Shown: positions 27,137-36,307 of the stretch, piece by piece
Layout of the letters: each line of letters opens with the position of its first letter
Numbering within the stretch: the first letter of the stretch is position 1
The notes under the pieces: generated by a model
Databases searched by the model: none
What the model was told of the DNA's origin: nothing
The model's input: only the letters and a program-made list of their open reading frames with translations
Position numbers and translations under genes: made by a program
Source: Sphingobacterium spiritivorum
GTDB lineage: Bacteria; Bacteroidota; Bacteroidia; Sphingobacteriales; Sphingobacteriaceae
Assembly: GCF_016724845.1 (NCBI RefSeq)
Contig: NZ_CP068082.1
Location: 3,534,001 to 3,598,000, forward strand
Direction of reading: 5' to 3'
DNA length: 64,000 nucleotides

Positions 27137-27427
27137 ATGGGAGATATTTCCATAAAAATAAATATCGCTGATCGGGTATATCCGTTGAAAGTGGATGCAG
27201 GTGAGGAGGAAATTATCCGTCATGCAGCGAAATTGGTTAATGAGAGAATAAAAGAACTACAAGACAACTATGCAGTTCGGGATAAACAGGATTTATTGTC
27301 CATGTGTGTCCTGCAATATGCAACAGGAATGTTGAAAGCCGAAAAAAATGCGCAAAACCACGAAGAAGGGGTAGAGCAGGCTGTTCATGAGCTGGATCAG
27401 TTGTTGACAGGTTTCTTTAATAAATAA
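27137..27427 (+). CDS. zapA: Cell division protein ZapA
   Basis: A 96-residue protein with the ZapA pattern. The N-terminal strand is ISIKINIADRVYPLKVDAGEEEII. The helix is RHAAKLVNERIKELQDNYAVRDKQDLLSMCVLQYA, followed by a C-terminal coiled coil. ZapA tetramers bundle FtsZ filaments at the division site. It lies 59 bp after the coiled-coil gene and is followed by a 6S RNA, the same zapA-6S arrangement known from gamma-proteobacteria. Confidence 0.88.
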   Translation: MGDISIKINIADRVYPLKVDAGEEEIIRHAAKLVNERIKELQDNYAVRDKQDLLSMCVLQYATGMLKAEKNAQNHEEGVEQAVHELDQLLTGFFNK

Positions 27428-27461
27428 CAAAATCGTTCTTATACAACGCTTTGTAACTACG

Positions 27462-27640
27462 AATTTGCCGCAATTAAATTCGGGTTGTCACTATTTTAAA
27501 CTTAACGCTTCAATATCACGGGCGAAAAAAAGATGTAGACCATTTTGCGTAAGCCATCTAGGTCATGATCAATCGCTTAATCATGTGTAATGGAAGTTTA
27601 ATAATACTTGGTACCCGTTTATATTTAATTGCGGTTTTTT
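27462..27640 (+). ncRNA. ssrS: 6S RNA (6S-Flavo-like)
   Basis: The ends pair perfectly: CCGCAATTAAAT (27468-27479) with ATTTAATTGCGG (27623-27634), continued by CGGGT (27481-27485) with ACCCG (27613-27617). Inside, AAACTT/AAGTTT segments continue an interrupted long hairpin with unpaired middle parts and a distal stem near 27530-27560. A T-run follows at once (GCGG then nine T). A long rod with a central bubble that mimics an open promoter is the mark of 6S RNA, which binds the RNA polymerase holoenzyme. The place between zapA and rny and the length (about 170 nt) agree. Exact ends are estimated. Confidence 0.75.
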
Positions 27641-27711
27641 TTTGCAAAAAAAATTAAATCAAAACATATAGAAACAATTTTTATCAACTAATATAACACA
27701 CATAAAAACAA

Positions 27712-29271
27712 ATGAATATACAGATCATAATAGCAATCATAGTTTCCCTTATCGTGGGTGTTCTGATTGGCCGTTATGTGCTGCAAATGTTGTTTAAAAG
27801 GCAAGAACAAGCTGCACATGAAAACGCCAGGAAAATCGTGAAGGAGGCAGAACAGGAAGGGGAGCATATCAAAAAGAAAAGACTTCTGGAAGCAAAAGAG
27901 AAGTTTTTACAACTAAAGGCTGAGCATGAAAAAGAAGTAAATCAGCGTAATAATACCATTGTCCAAAAAGAGAATGCTACCCGCCAGAAGGAGCAGTCTA
28001 TTAACCAGAAACTGGAGAACCTGAACCGCGAGAAACAAGAACTGGACAATACCAAAAAGCAATTGGAAAAACTTGTAGAGCTGAATGAGAAGAAAAGCGA
28101 AGAAGTGGACCATTTGAAATCTCAACAAATCAAACAACTTGAAAATATTGCCGGAGTAACGGCTGAAGAAGCCAAAAATCAACTGGTTGATTCTTTACGT
28201 GAAGAAGCCCGTTCTCAGGCGATGATTCAGATCAAGGATGTCGTAGATGAAGCCAAACTTACGGCAACCAAAGAAGCTAAGAAAGTCGTTATTCAGACTA
28301 TTCAGCGTACAGCAACCGAATCGGCTATCGAAAATACAGTTTCCATCTTTAATATCGAAAATGATGAGATCAAAGGACGTATTATCGGTCGTGAAGGTCG
28401 TAATATACGTGCGCTGGAAGCTGCTACCGGGGTTGAAATTATTGTAGATGATACACCGGAGGCTATCATTCTGTCCGGCTTTGATCCGGTACGCCGTGAG
28501 ATTGCACGTCTGGCTTTACACCGTCTGGTGACTGATGGTCGTATTCACCCGGCGAGAATCGAAGAGGTGGTAGCGAAAACAAGAACACAGATCGAAGATG
28601 AAATCGTAGAGATCGGTGAGCGTACAGCTATCGATCTGGGTATACATGGCCTTCATCCGGAACTGATCCGTATGGTAGGACGTATGCGTTACCGTTCATC
28701 TTACGGACAGAACTTGTTGCAGCACTCTCGTGAAGTGGCCAATTTTGCAGCAACGATGGCAGCAGAACTGGGGTTGAATGTGAAACTTGCAAAACGTGCA
28801 GGTCTGTTGCATGATATTGGAAAAGTACCTGATGATAATCCTGAACTGCCACACGCAATCTTAGGCATGCAGCTGGCCGAAAAATATAAAGAACATCCTG
28901 ACGTTTGTAATGCAATCGGAGCTCACCACGATGAGATCGAAATGACTTCATTGATCTCTCCGGTAGTACAGGCTTGTGATGCGATCTCAGGTGCTCGTCC
29001 GGGAGCTCGTCGTGAAGTGGTGGAAAGCTATATCAAACGTCTGAAAGAGCTGGAAGACCTTGCGCTGTCGTATCCTGGTGTGGAGAAAACATTTGCGATC
29101 CAGGCCGGACGTGAATTGCGTGTTGTCGTTGAAAGTGAAAAAGTAACAGATGCGCAGGCTGAAATTCTGGCTGCAGATATCTCTAACCGTATTCAAACGG
29201 AAATGACTTATCCGGGACAGATTAAAGTAACTGTAATCCGGGAGACACGTTCTGTGGCTTACGCGAAATAA
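27712..29271 (+). CDS. rny: Ribonuclease Y
   Basis: A 519-residue membrane-anchored endoribonuclease that starts mRNA decay. One N-terminal transmembrane helix ([20 protein letters not shown]) leads into a long charged coiled coil to about residue 200. A KH RNA-binding domain follows ([20 protein letters not shown]), then the HD phosphodiesterase domain with [20 protein letters not shown] and the GAHHDEIE motif. Length and order are the family's usual ones. A 5' untranslated region separates it from the 6S RNA. Confidence 0.95.
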   Translation: MNIQIIIAIIVSLIVGVLIGRYVLQMLFKRQEQAAHENARKIVKEAEQEGEHIKKKRLLEAKEKFLQLKAEHEKEVNQRNNTIVQKENATRQKEQSINQKLENLNREKQELDNTKKQLEKLVELNEKKSEEVDHLKSQQIKQLENIAGVTAEEAKNQLVDSLREEARSQAMIQIKDVVDEAKLTATKEAKKVVIQTIQRTATESAIENTVSIFNIENDEIKGRIIGREGRNIRALEAATGVEIIVDDTPEAIILSGFDPVRREIARLALHRLVTDGRIHPARIEEVVAKTRTQIEDEIVEIGERTAIDLGIHGLHPELIRMVGRMRYRSSYGQNLLQHSREVANFAATMAAELGLNVKLAKRAGLLHDIGKVPDDNPELPHAILGMQLAEKYKEHPDVCNAIGAHHDEIEMTSLISPVVQACDAISGARPGARREVVESYIKRLKELEDLALSYPGVEKTFAIQAGRELRVVVESEKVTDAQAEILAADISNRIQTEMTYPGQIKVTVIRETRSVAYAK

Positions 29272-29294
29272 GATAATAGTAAATTAAAAAGGAG

Positions 29295-29327
29295 AGCTGT
29301 CTGAGAGAATTATTCTTTCAGACAGCT
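29295..29327 (+). terminator. rny terminator
   Basis: AGCTGTCTGA (29295-29304) pairs with TCAGACAGCT (29318-29327), extended inward by partially paired GAGAAT/ATTCTT, and is followed by TCTTTCTG. It lies 23 bp after the rny stop. Confidence 0.65.
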
Positions 29328-29348
29328 TCTTTCTGTTAAAAGAGTCTC

Positions 29349-29888
29349 ATGAGTAATAAAAAGAAAAACAAACCGAGCCCTGCTCCTCAGGAAGTCTTAA
29401 GACCGGTAGATATTTATTTTAAAGAGTTGTCAGCTATATTTGCAAATCCTCAAAACAGAGGACTGTATGCTGCTTTTTTAACTTTATTTTTCTTTGGGCT
29501 AATGGGACTGATCTGGATGATTCCATTTCCGCAATTTGATTTTATGGTCAAAATGGGATGGCATACTTTTCTTAACTGGGGATCAATTTTCATTGCAATT
29601 ATTGTTTATTCTTATCTACGTCTGGCTCCTACGCTGTCTTATGCTATGCTGATTGAGATTGGTATTATGAGTTTCTTTATTGTTCAGCTGGAATATCTGG
29701 AAAGAGCAGGAGGGCCTGCAGTATGGCTGATTGCCGGACTGATTATGCTGGTGTCATTGGCTGCGCTGATTGCAATCACAAAAAGAGAAGCAGTTCCTGT
29801 ATCGACTAATAATCTGATCAGATTGATCACAATAGGACCGATATGGTTGTGGAGCTTTGTTTTTAAGAAGCTTAACCTGAAGTTTTAG
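29349..29888 (+). CDS. Integral membrane protein of unknown function
   Basis: A 179-residue protein with a basic, Pro-rich cytoplasmic N-terminus (MSNKKKNKPSPAPQEV) and about five predicted transmembrane helices. Clear segments are LYAAFLTLFFFGLMGLIWMI, LNWGSIFIAIIVYSYL, a helix with YAMLIEIGIMSFFIVQLEYL, and WLIAGLIMLVSLAALIAI. The size and hydrophobic pattern recall small DUF962/Mpo1-like membrane proteins, but I do not see their conserved His residues. I therefore leave it unnamed. It stands alone between two terminators. Confidence 0.7.
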   Translation: MSNKKKNKPSPAPQEVLRPVDIYFKELSAIFANPQNRGLYAAFLTLFFFGLMGLIWMIPFPQFDFMVKMGWHTFLNWGSIFIAIIVYSYLRLAPTLSYAMLIEIGIMSFFIVQLEYLERAGGPAVWLIAGLIMLVSLAALIAITKREAVPVSTNNLIRLITIGPIWLWSFVFKKLNLKF

Positions 29889-29909
29889 TTTTTATATCCC
29901 ATAATAGAT

Positions 29910-29943
29910 AAAAAGAGGATGGCCAGCTGGTCATCCTCTTTTT
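29910..29943 (+). terminator. Terminator after the membrane protein gene
   Basis: AAAAAGAGGATGGCCA and TGGTCATCCTCTTTTT pair over 16 bases with one G-U, joined by a two-base loop, and end in a T-run. This is a strong intrinsic terminator 22 bp after the stop. Confidence 0.85.
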
Positions 29944-29949
29944 GTAATG

Positions 29950-30429
29950 CCGGTGAGGACAGCGGCAAACGCAGTGGTGAAGATTACTGATGTCTACTTT
30001 GCTACTACGTGATCTAAGTACAGTTCTGCGCGTCAGTTGGTGTCCCCACCAATTGCTAACATAAGTTTCAATGGAATGTAGAGTATCTTCCTTTTTTACT
30101 ACCGGTGAGGACAGCGGCAAACGCAGTGGTGAAGATTACTGATATCTACTTTGCTACTACGTGATCTAAGTACAGCTCTGCGCGTCAGTTGGTGTCCCCA
30201 CTAATTGCTAACATAAGTTTCAATAGAATGTAGAGTATCTTCCTTTTGTACTACCGGTGAGGACAGCGGCAAACGAAGTGGTGAAGATTACTGATGTCTA
30301 CTTTGCTACTACGTGATCTAAGTACAGCTCTGCGCGTCAGTTGGTGCCCCCACCAATTGCTAACATAAGTTTCAATAGAATGTAGAGTATCTTCCTTTTT
30401 TACTACCGGTGAGGACAGCGGCAAACGCA
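29950..30429. repeat. Tandem array of 152-bp units (three full copies, part of a fourth)
   Basis: Units begin CCGGTGAGGACAGCGGCAAA at 29950, 30102 and 30254; a fourth copy from 30406 stops after about 24 bases. The spacing is exactly 152 each time and only a few substitutions separate the copies. Each unit holds a hairpin TTGGTG-TCCC-CACCAA (30037-30052 in unit 1) that is kept in all copies; unit 2 has CACTAA, still a G-U pair, and unit 3 changes only the loop (CCCC). 152 is not divisible by three, so no reading frame runs through the array. It fills the gap between a terminator and the DNA-repair operon. Confidence 0.92.
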
Positions 30430-30531
30430 TACGTATATAATTACGCGTCAATCCGGAGTGCAACCTAAACAATTTGATACCTTTTATTGTCTTATACTAA
30501 ATGTAGCATAAGAAAGGAAGCCAGGGATTAT

Positions 30532-31533
30532 ATGAAATTACTATCTGTGACGAGCAAAGGTCTGTATTGTAAACAAGCGAATATTTATATTGATCCATGG
30601 AAACCTGTTGATAATGCCCTGATTACCCATGCACATAGTGATCATGCACGCTGGGGGATGGGACACTACTGGTGTCATCCGGATAGTATTCCGATACTGC
30701 GTCTGCGTCTTGGGGTTGAAAACAATGTTACAGGCATGAAATATGGAGAGGTAATGTCTGTCAACGGGGTAAAGATCAGTCTGCATCCTGCAGGACATAT
30801 TATCGGATCGGCTCAGGTGCGTCTGGAATATCAGGGAGAGGTATGGGTATTTACTGGTGATTATAAATGGAGCGATGACGGTCTGTCACAACCTTTTGAG
30901 TTGCTTAAGTGTGATCATTTTATCACAGAATCTACATTCGGACTTCCGGTATACCATTTCCCTTCTGCATTTGATGTGTATGAAGATATCAACCGCTGGT
31001 GGAAGCAGAATCAGGATAAAGGATTAAATACAGTATTGTTGGGATATTCGCTGGGTAAAGCACAAAATATCTTAAAACACCTGGATACCTCCATAGGTGA
31101 AGTGTACCTGCACGGAGCTGTAGCGAATGTTAATCAGGCACTACAGGAAGTAGGATACCAGTTTCCGGGACAACGGATTGTTGCGGAGACGGATCGATCC
31201 GCAATAAAGGGCGCGCTTATTGTCGCACCGCCATCTGCAATGGATACTCCCTGGATACGAAAACTAAGACCTTACAAGATCGCCATGTGCAGCGGTTGGA
31301 TGCAATTGCGTGGAGCAAGACGAAGAAGAGGAGTGGATCAGGGATTTGTCCTGTCTGACCATTGCGACTGGACACAGCTTAATGCTGCTGTACAGCAAAC
31401 AGGTGCCCGTCATGTGTACGTGACACATGGTTACGAAGCCGTGTTTTCAAAATGGATCAATGAACATCTGGGCGTAAAAGCTTCTGTCCTCAAAACACTG
31501 TTTCATGATCAGGAAGAGGAGGATATGGAATGA
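30532..31533 (+). CDS. Ligase-associated DNA exonuclease (MBL fold)
   Basis: A 333-residue metallo-beta-lactamase/beta-CASP nuclease. The metal-binding motif is THAHSDHARWG near residue 35, with further HxGH-like PAGHIIGSAQV and TGDYKW. The C-terminal LSDHCDW and THGYE are also conserved. ATG 30532 opens MKLLSVTSKGLYC and has AGGAAG upstream; an earlier in-frame TTG adds 15 residues without family character. It is the first gene of the four-gene ligase/helicase repair operon, and its last four bases (ATGA) overlap the ligase start. The family is thought to trim DNA ends before ligation. Confidence 0.9.
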   Translation: MKLLSVTSKGLYCKQANIYIDPWKPVDNALITHAHSDHARWGMGHYWCHPDSIPILRLRLGVENNVTGMKYGEVMSVNGVKISLHPAGHIIGSAQVRLEYQGEVWVFTGDYKWSDDGLSQPFELLKCDHFITESTFGLPVYHFPSAFDVYEDINRWWKQNQDKGLNTVLLGYSLGKAQNILKHLDTSIGEVYLHGAVANVNQALQEVGYQFPGQRIVAETDRSAIKGALIVAPPSAMDTPWIRKLRPYKIAMCSGWMQLRGARRRRGVDQGFVLSDHCDWTQLNAAVQQTGARHVYVTHGYEAVFSKWINEHLGVKASVLKTLFHDQEEEDME

Positions 31534-33122
31534 AAGATTTTGTAGAACTTTTCGAAGCGCTGGACAGTACGACGCGGACAAATGAAAAAATTGAAGCCAT
31601 TCATCAATATCTTATAAATGCAAGGCAGGAGGACCAGTTGTTTGGTATCGCGCTCCTTATGGGTAATAAACCAAAACGCCCTGTCAAGACCAGTATGCTA
31701 AAAATCTGGGCTGCGGAGCTGGCCGATATTCCGTTATGGCTTCTGGATGAAAGCTACTATATCGTGGGAGATCTCGCTGAAAGTCTGGCTCTGGTATTAC
31801 CAACCTCCAAGACCCAAATCCTATTTGAACTGCATACGATCTATCAGCAATTAATAGACCTGTATGGACAGCCGGAAGACGTACAGAAAGAATTAATTTT
31901 AGGATATTGGACACAATTATCCGGAACGGCGCTTTTTCTTTTTAATAAGTTTCTGACCGGAAATTTTCGGGTTGGAGTATCCAAAAAGATTGTAGGAAAG
32001 GCGCTGGCTCGTTATCTGGAAATGGAAGAAGCGGTCGTGGAACACAGGCTGATGGGAAAATGGAGTCCGCTTACTGAAAAGATGGATTCTTTATTTTTCA
32101 GTGATCTGAATGCAGATAAGCATTTCCTCCCTTATCCTTTTTATCTGGCATATGCTATTGATTCTCCGGTAGAAGAGTTGGGTAATCTCGAAGAATGGAT
32201 ACTGGAACCTAAACTGGATGGTATCCGCGGACAGCTTATCATCCGGAAAGATGAACTGTTTGTCTGGAGCAGAGGAGAAGATCTGATGACGGAGAAATTT
32301 CCGGAATTTCATAAATTAAAGGATTTGCTGCCCAACGGTACGGTGATCGATGGAGAGGTAATTCCGTGGAAGGAAGGTATACCACTTGATTTTAATGTTA
32401 TGCAGACCCGTATTGGTCGTAAAAACCTGTCTGCTAAAACATTGGCAGATGCTCCGTTAGTGATGGTGTGCTATGATCTTCTGGAATGGGAAGGGAAGGA
32501 TCTGAGAGCTCTTCCATTAACAGAAAGACGTAATCTTCTGCAACATGTGCTCGATACAGCCGGTGTGTCGGATGTCCTGTTGCTGTCTCCGGCTTTAGAG
32601 TTCAGTGCATGGGAGGAAGCAGCATCTTACAGAGCACATGCAAGGGAACATAATGCGGAGGGACTTATGATCAAGCGCAAGTCAAGTCCCTATGAAACAG
32701 GACGGAAAAGAGGGAACTGGTGGAAGTGGAAAACGGATCCTATGACGATAGACGGGGTATTGATTTATGCACAGTCCGGACATGGACGAAGGGCAAATTT
32801 GTTTACAGATTATACTTTTGCGGTTTGGGACGGAGAGCAGTTAGTACCTTTTGCGAAAGCATATTCCGGATTGACAGACAAGGAGCTGATCAGTATGGAC
32901 AACTGGATCAAACGGAATACTATAGAAAAATTCGGACCTGTCAGAAGTGTCAAACCGGAGATGGTCTTTGAGCTGGCATTTGAAGGGATTAATCTCAGCA
33001 GCCGGCATAAATCAGGTGTCGCCTTACGGTTCCCGCGGATTCTGCGATGGCGAAAGGATAAACTACCAAAAGATGCGAATACAAAACAAGATTTGTTGGA
33101 CTTAATTGAATCGTTGAAATGA
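31530..33122 (+). CDS. ATP-dependent DNA ligase (repair-associated)
   Basis: A 530-residue ligase with an N-terminal DNA-binding domain, then the nucleotidyltransferase core with motif I EPKLDGIRGQ (Lys228 forms the AMP adduct). Motifs III-V follow (GTVIDGEVIPW, GLMIKRKSSPYETG, WWKWKTDPMTIDGVLIYAQ). An OB-fold domain closes the protein. Bacteria replicate with an NAD-dependent ligase, so this enzyme is for repair. The overlap of four bases with both the exonuclease and the helicase genes shows one tightly coupled operon. Confidence 0.93.
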   Translation: MKDFVELFEALDSTTRTNEKIEAIHQYLINARQEDQLFGIALLMGNKPKRPVKTSMLKIWAAELADIPLWLLDESYYIVGDLAESLALVLPTSKTQILFELHTIYQQLIDLYGQPEDVQKELILGYWTQLSGTALFLFNKFLTGNFRVGVSKKIVGKALARYLEMEEAVVEHRLMGKWSPLTEKMDSLFFSDLNADKHFLPYPFYLAYAIDSPVEELGNLEEWILEPKLDGIRGQLIIRKDELFVWSRGEDLMTEKFPEFHKLKDLLPNGTVIDGEVIPWKEGIPLDFNVMQTRIGRKNLSAKTLADAPLVMVCYDLLEWEGKDLRALPLTERRNLLQHVLDTAGVSDVLLLSPALEFSAWEEAASYRAHAREHNAEGLMIKRKSSPYETGRKRGNWWKWKTDPMTIDGVLIYAQSGHGRRANLFTDYTFAVWDGEQLVPFAKAYSGLTDKELISMDNWIKRNTIEKFGPVRSVKPEMVFELAFEGINLSSRHKSGVALRFPRILRWRKDKLPKDANTKQDLLDLIESLK

Positions 33123-35542
33123 ACCAGTTTGCAGAAGTATGGTTTCATAATCAGGGATGGAAGGCTCATGGTTTTCAGCAGCAAACCTGGAGAGCTATTC
33201 GTGAAGGAAATTCCGGATTGCTGAATGCTCCTACCGGATACGGAAAGACATTTGCTGTATGGTTTGGGATTCTGGATCATTACTATGCGCATCATGAAGG
33301 TGCAAAAAATAAGAAATTACATACACTTTGGATAACACCTTTACGGGCTTTGTCCAAAGAAATCTATAAAGCTGCTAATGCAGTTTCGGAAGAACTGGAT
33401 CTGGATTATACCATTGAATTACGTACGGGCGATACCACTGCATCGGTCCGGCAGCGACAACGTAAAACTCCTCCGCAGGCCATGATTACCACACCGGAGA
33501 GTGTACATCTGCTGCTGGCTTCCAAAGACAGTACAGCATATTTCAAATCACTGGAATTTATCGTGATTGATGAATGGCATGAATTGTTAGGCAGCAAGCG
33601 TGGTGTATTGGTAGAGCTGGCCTTAAGCCGGCTAAAGGCTATCAATCCCCGGCTGAAGATATGGGGTATTTCTGCAACTATAGGTAATCTGGCAGAGGCT
33701 AAGGAAATCTTGTTGGGGCTAGAAAATACTGGTGTCATGGTCAAAGCGGATATCAAAAAGAAACTTCATATCGAGACCGTTTTGCCGGATTCACTGGAAA
33801 AGTTTCCTTGGGCCGGTCATTTGGGAATCCGGTTACTGGATAAGGTCATTCCTATCATTAATGCACATCAGTCTACTCTGATCTTTACGAATACAAGATC
33901 CCAGGCTGAAATATGGTACCAGCAGATTATTCTGAATTACCCTGAATTTGCAGGACTACTGGCAATCCATCACGGTTCACTGAGTGATGAGATCCGTTTT
34001 TGGGTGGAAGAAGCATTGCATGAAGGCCGCTTAAAAGCCGTTGTGTGTACCAGTAGTCTCGATCTGGGGGTTGACTTTCGTCCGGTGGATTGTGTGGTAC
34101 AGGTAGGTTCTCCAAAAGGGGTTGCCCGTTTTTTGCAGCGGGCAGGCCGTTCGGGGCACAGACCTGATGAGACTTCAAAGATCTATTACGTTCCTACGAA
34201 TTCGCTTGAAATTATTGAAGGAGATTCGCTGAAATATGCTGTAAAAGAGCATATAGTCGAACAACGTATACCTTATATCCGGAGTTTTGATGTGCTGATC
34301 CAGTATTTAATGACGCTGGCCGTGGGAGATGGGTTTGATGCGGATCAGATCTTTGCAGAAATCGTGCAGACACATTGCTATGCGTCGGTATCCAGAGCAG
34401 AATTTGACGAATGTATGGCGATGCTTATCCACGGGGGTAAATCACTTACGGCATATGATGATTTTCACCGTTTGGAATATACTGACGGATTATATAAAGT
34501 TACATCCCGCAAACTGGCTATGCGGCATCGGCTTAGTATAGGTGCGATTGTATCGGATGCCATGATGCGGGTTCGGTTTATGAATGGCAAATATCTGGGG
34601 TCTATAGAAGAATCTTTTATCTCCAGACTGAAAGAAGGAGAAGTGTTTTGGTTCTCCGGAAGACAACTGGAATTGCTGCATACCAGAGGAATGGATGTGA
34701 CAGTTAAACCTTCTACAAAAAAGAAAGGAGTAGTACCGTCGTGGATGGGTGGACGCTTTTCCATATCTCCTGATCTTGGAGATGCGATCCGCCATAGTTT
34801 TCAGCATATTCAGAAAAGGAGTTATCAAAGTGAAGAGATCCGTTTTTTACAACCTCTTTTTAAGGAACAGAAAGTGCGCTCTGCTTTGCCGGTAGAAGAC
34901 GAGCTGCTGGTCGAGTATATGGAAACCCGCTATGGACACCATTTATTTGTTTATCCTTTTGAAGGTAAGCTTGTGCATGAAGGAATGTCTCAGGTCATCG
35001 CTTACCGGTTAGGTAAGATTCAGCCCGCAACCTTTAGCATTGCGACGAATGAGTATGGATTTGAACTGGTCTCTGAGACGAAATTTGATATTACTCTTCC
35101 CTTATTACAAAAAGTGTTTTCTCCTGAGCATCTGCATGCCGATCTGTCAAGCGGAATTAATGTGCAGGAAATGGCAAGAAGGCGTTTCAGAGATATAGCC
35201 GGCATCGCAGGACTGGTTTTTCAGGGATTCCCCGGTAAGAATGTGAAAACAAAACATCTGCAGGCTAACTCAGGATTGTTTTTCTCTGTATTTCAGGATT
35301 ATGACCCCAACAATCTGCTGCTTAGAGAGGCCTACGATGAAGTGTTTGATTTTCAGTTGGAAGAAGGACGAATGCAGACTGCTTTCAACCGGATCAGCGG
35401 GCATCGTATTATATTGACGCATCCTGAAAAGCTGACTCCGTTTGCTTTTCCCGTTTTTTCCGAATCTTTCCGCGAACGCTACAGTAATGAAGATTGGCAA
35501 AGCCGTTTGGAAAAACTGAAAATGCAGTTAACTTTGGAGTAA
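33119..35542 (+). CDS. Ligase-associated DEXH-box helicase (Lhr-type)
   Basis: An 807-residue superfamily 2 helicase with Walker A APTGYGKT near residue 40, DEWH-box (IDEWHELLGSKRG), motif III SAT in WGISATIGNL, and motif VI QRAGRSGHRP. A long C-terminal region follows, as in Lhr core proteins. It unwinds DNA/RNA duplexes, acting with the neighbouring ligase, exonuclease and PdeM phosphoesterase in DNA damage response. ATGA overlaps the ligase stop; its TAA overlaps the pdeM start (TAATG). Confidence 0.93.
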   Translation: MNQFAEVWFHNQGWKAHGFQQQTWRAIREGNSGLLNAPTGYGKTFAVWFGILDHYYAHHEGAKNKKLHTLWITPLRALSKEIYKAANAVSEELDLDYTIELRTGDTTASVRQRQRKTPPQAMITTPESVHLLLASKDSTAYFKSLEFIVIDEWHELLGSKRGVLVELALSRLKAINPRLKIWGISATIGNLAEAKEILLGLENTGVMVKADIKKKLHIETVLPDSLEKFPWAGHLGIRLLDKVIPIINAHQSTLIFTNTRSQAEIWYQQIILNYPEFAGLLAIHHGSLSDEIRFWVEEALHEGRLKAVVCTSSLDLGVDFRPVDCVVQVGSPKGVARFLQRAGRSGHRPDETSKIYYVPTNSLEIIEGDSLKYAVKEHIVEQRIPYIRSFDVLIQYLMTLAVGDGFDADQIFAEIVQTHCYASVSRAEFDECMAMLIHGGKSLTAYDDFHRLEYTDGLYKVTSRKLAMRHRLSIGAIVSDAMMRVRFMNGKYLGSIEESFISRLKEGEVFWFSGRQLELLHTRGMDVTVKPSTKKKGVVPSWMGGRFSISPDLGDAIRHSFQHIQKRSYQSEEIRFLQPLFKEQKVRSALPVEDELLVEYMETRYGHHLFVYPFEGKLVHEGMSQVIAYRLGKIQPATFSIATNEYGFELVSETKFDITLPLLQKVFSPEHLHADLSSGINVQEMARRRFRDIAGIAGLVFQGFPGKNVKTKHLQANSGLFFSVFQDYDPNNLLLREAYDEVFDFQLEEGRMQTAFNRISGHRIILTHPEKLTPFAFPVFSESFRERYSNEDWQSRLEKLKMQLTLE

Positions 35543-36198
35543 TGGCAAAGAAGATTGTATTGAATGGATTAGATTGCTTTCTACTGCCTCAGAAAGTATT
35601 GTATATTCCCTTCTATCATTTGTTGGTCTTGTCGGACTGGCATTTGGGTAAGATGAAGCATTTCCGGAAGGAAGGACTATTTGTGCCTCCTGTAGAAGTT
35701 GAGGAAGAAATCAGCCGGCTGGAATTGTTGTTTCAGGAACTGACAGTAGAACGGGTAATACTGCTGGGTGATCTGTTTCATTCAGACTGGAATGAGGACT
35801 GGACCGCATTTGCCCTGTTTACACATCGTTATCCGAACATCAGTTTTTTGCTTACCCGCGGAAATCACGATATTTTGGTAGATGCACACTGGGCTGAAGC
35901 TCGTTTACAGATTATTCCACAATATATTCTGGCTGAAGGGCTGCTGTTTTCACATGAGCCAGTCGCTGATCTGCCCGCCTATATGTTCAACATTGTAGGG
36001 CATCTGCATCCCGGATGTGTCGTCCGGGGAAAAGGAAGGCAACAGTTTCGGCTGCCATGTTTCCATTTGAAAAACAATGTTCTGACATTGCCAGCCTATG
36101 GCAAATGGACCGGACTACATATATTGCCGAAGGAAGATAATGCCCGTTTTTTTTCTGTTATTTATGATGAAGTTGTGGAAATAAAGGAATTTTTCTAA
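35542..36198 (+). CDS. pdeM: Ligase-associated endonuclease PdeM
   Basis: A 218-residue calcineurin-like metallophosphoesterase with the family motifs SDWHLGKMKHFR, GDLFHSDWN, TRGNHDI and the late VGHLHPG. The start is ATG 35542, which overlaps the helicase stop; a further 16 codons upstream lie inside the helicase gene and have no homology-like sequence. PdeM completes the exonuclease-ligase-helicase-phosphoesterase set that occurs together in many bacteria. No SOS-type box is visible in the operon leader, but Bacteroidota often lack the E. coli type. Confidence 0.9.
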   Translation: MAKKIVLNGLDCFLLPQKVLYIPFYHLLVLSDWHLGKMKHFRKEGLFVPPVEVEEEISRLELLFQELTVERVILLGDLFHSDWNEDWTAFALFTHRYPNISFLLTRGNHDILVDAHWAEARLQIIPQYILAEGLLFSHEPVADLPAYMFNIVGHLHPGCVVRGKGRQQFRLPCFHLKNNVLTLPAYGKWTGLHILPKEDNARFFSVIYDEVVEIKEFF

Positions 36199-36257
36199 CC
36201 CGGATACAGCACATCGGAGCCTTGCATAACAACTTAATATACCTGTTAAATCTTTCT

Positions 36258-36286
36258 TTTGATATGCTGCAAAAGTGCTATCTTTA
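36258..36286 (+). promoter_or_regulatory. Promoter of the SPFH-GYF gene
   Basis: TTTG (36258-36261), 17 bases, then TATCTTTA (36279-36286): a nearly complete Bacteroidota promoter (TTG, N17-23, TAnnTTTG with one mismatch), 22 bases before the start codon. Confidence 0.55.
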
Positions 36287-36307
36287 ATCCATATAAACTT
36301 GAAAAAT

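Noticed and set aside
29872..30472. Two minus-strand frames giving similar 70-80 residue proteins (MPLSSPVVKKEDTLHS and similar).
   Set aside because: They are translations of the 152-bp tandem repeats in the same phase only within a unit; the unit length is not a multiple of three and codon use is unlike genes.
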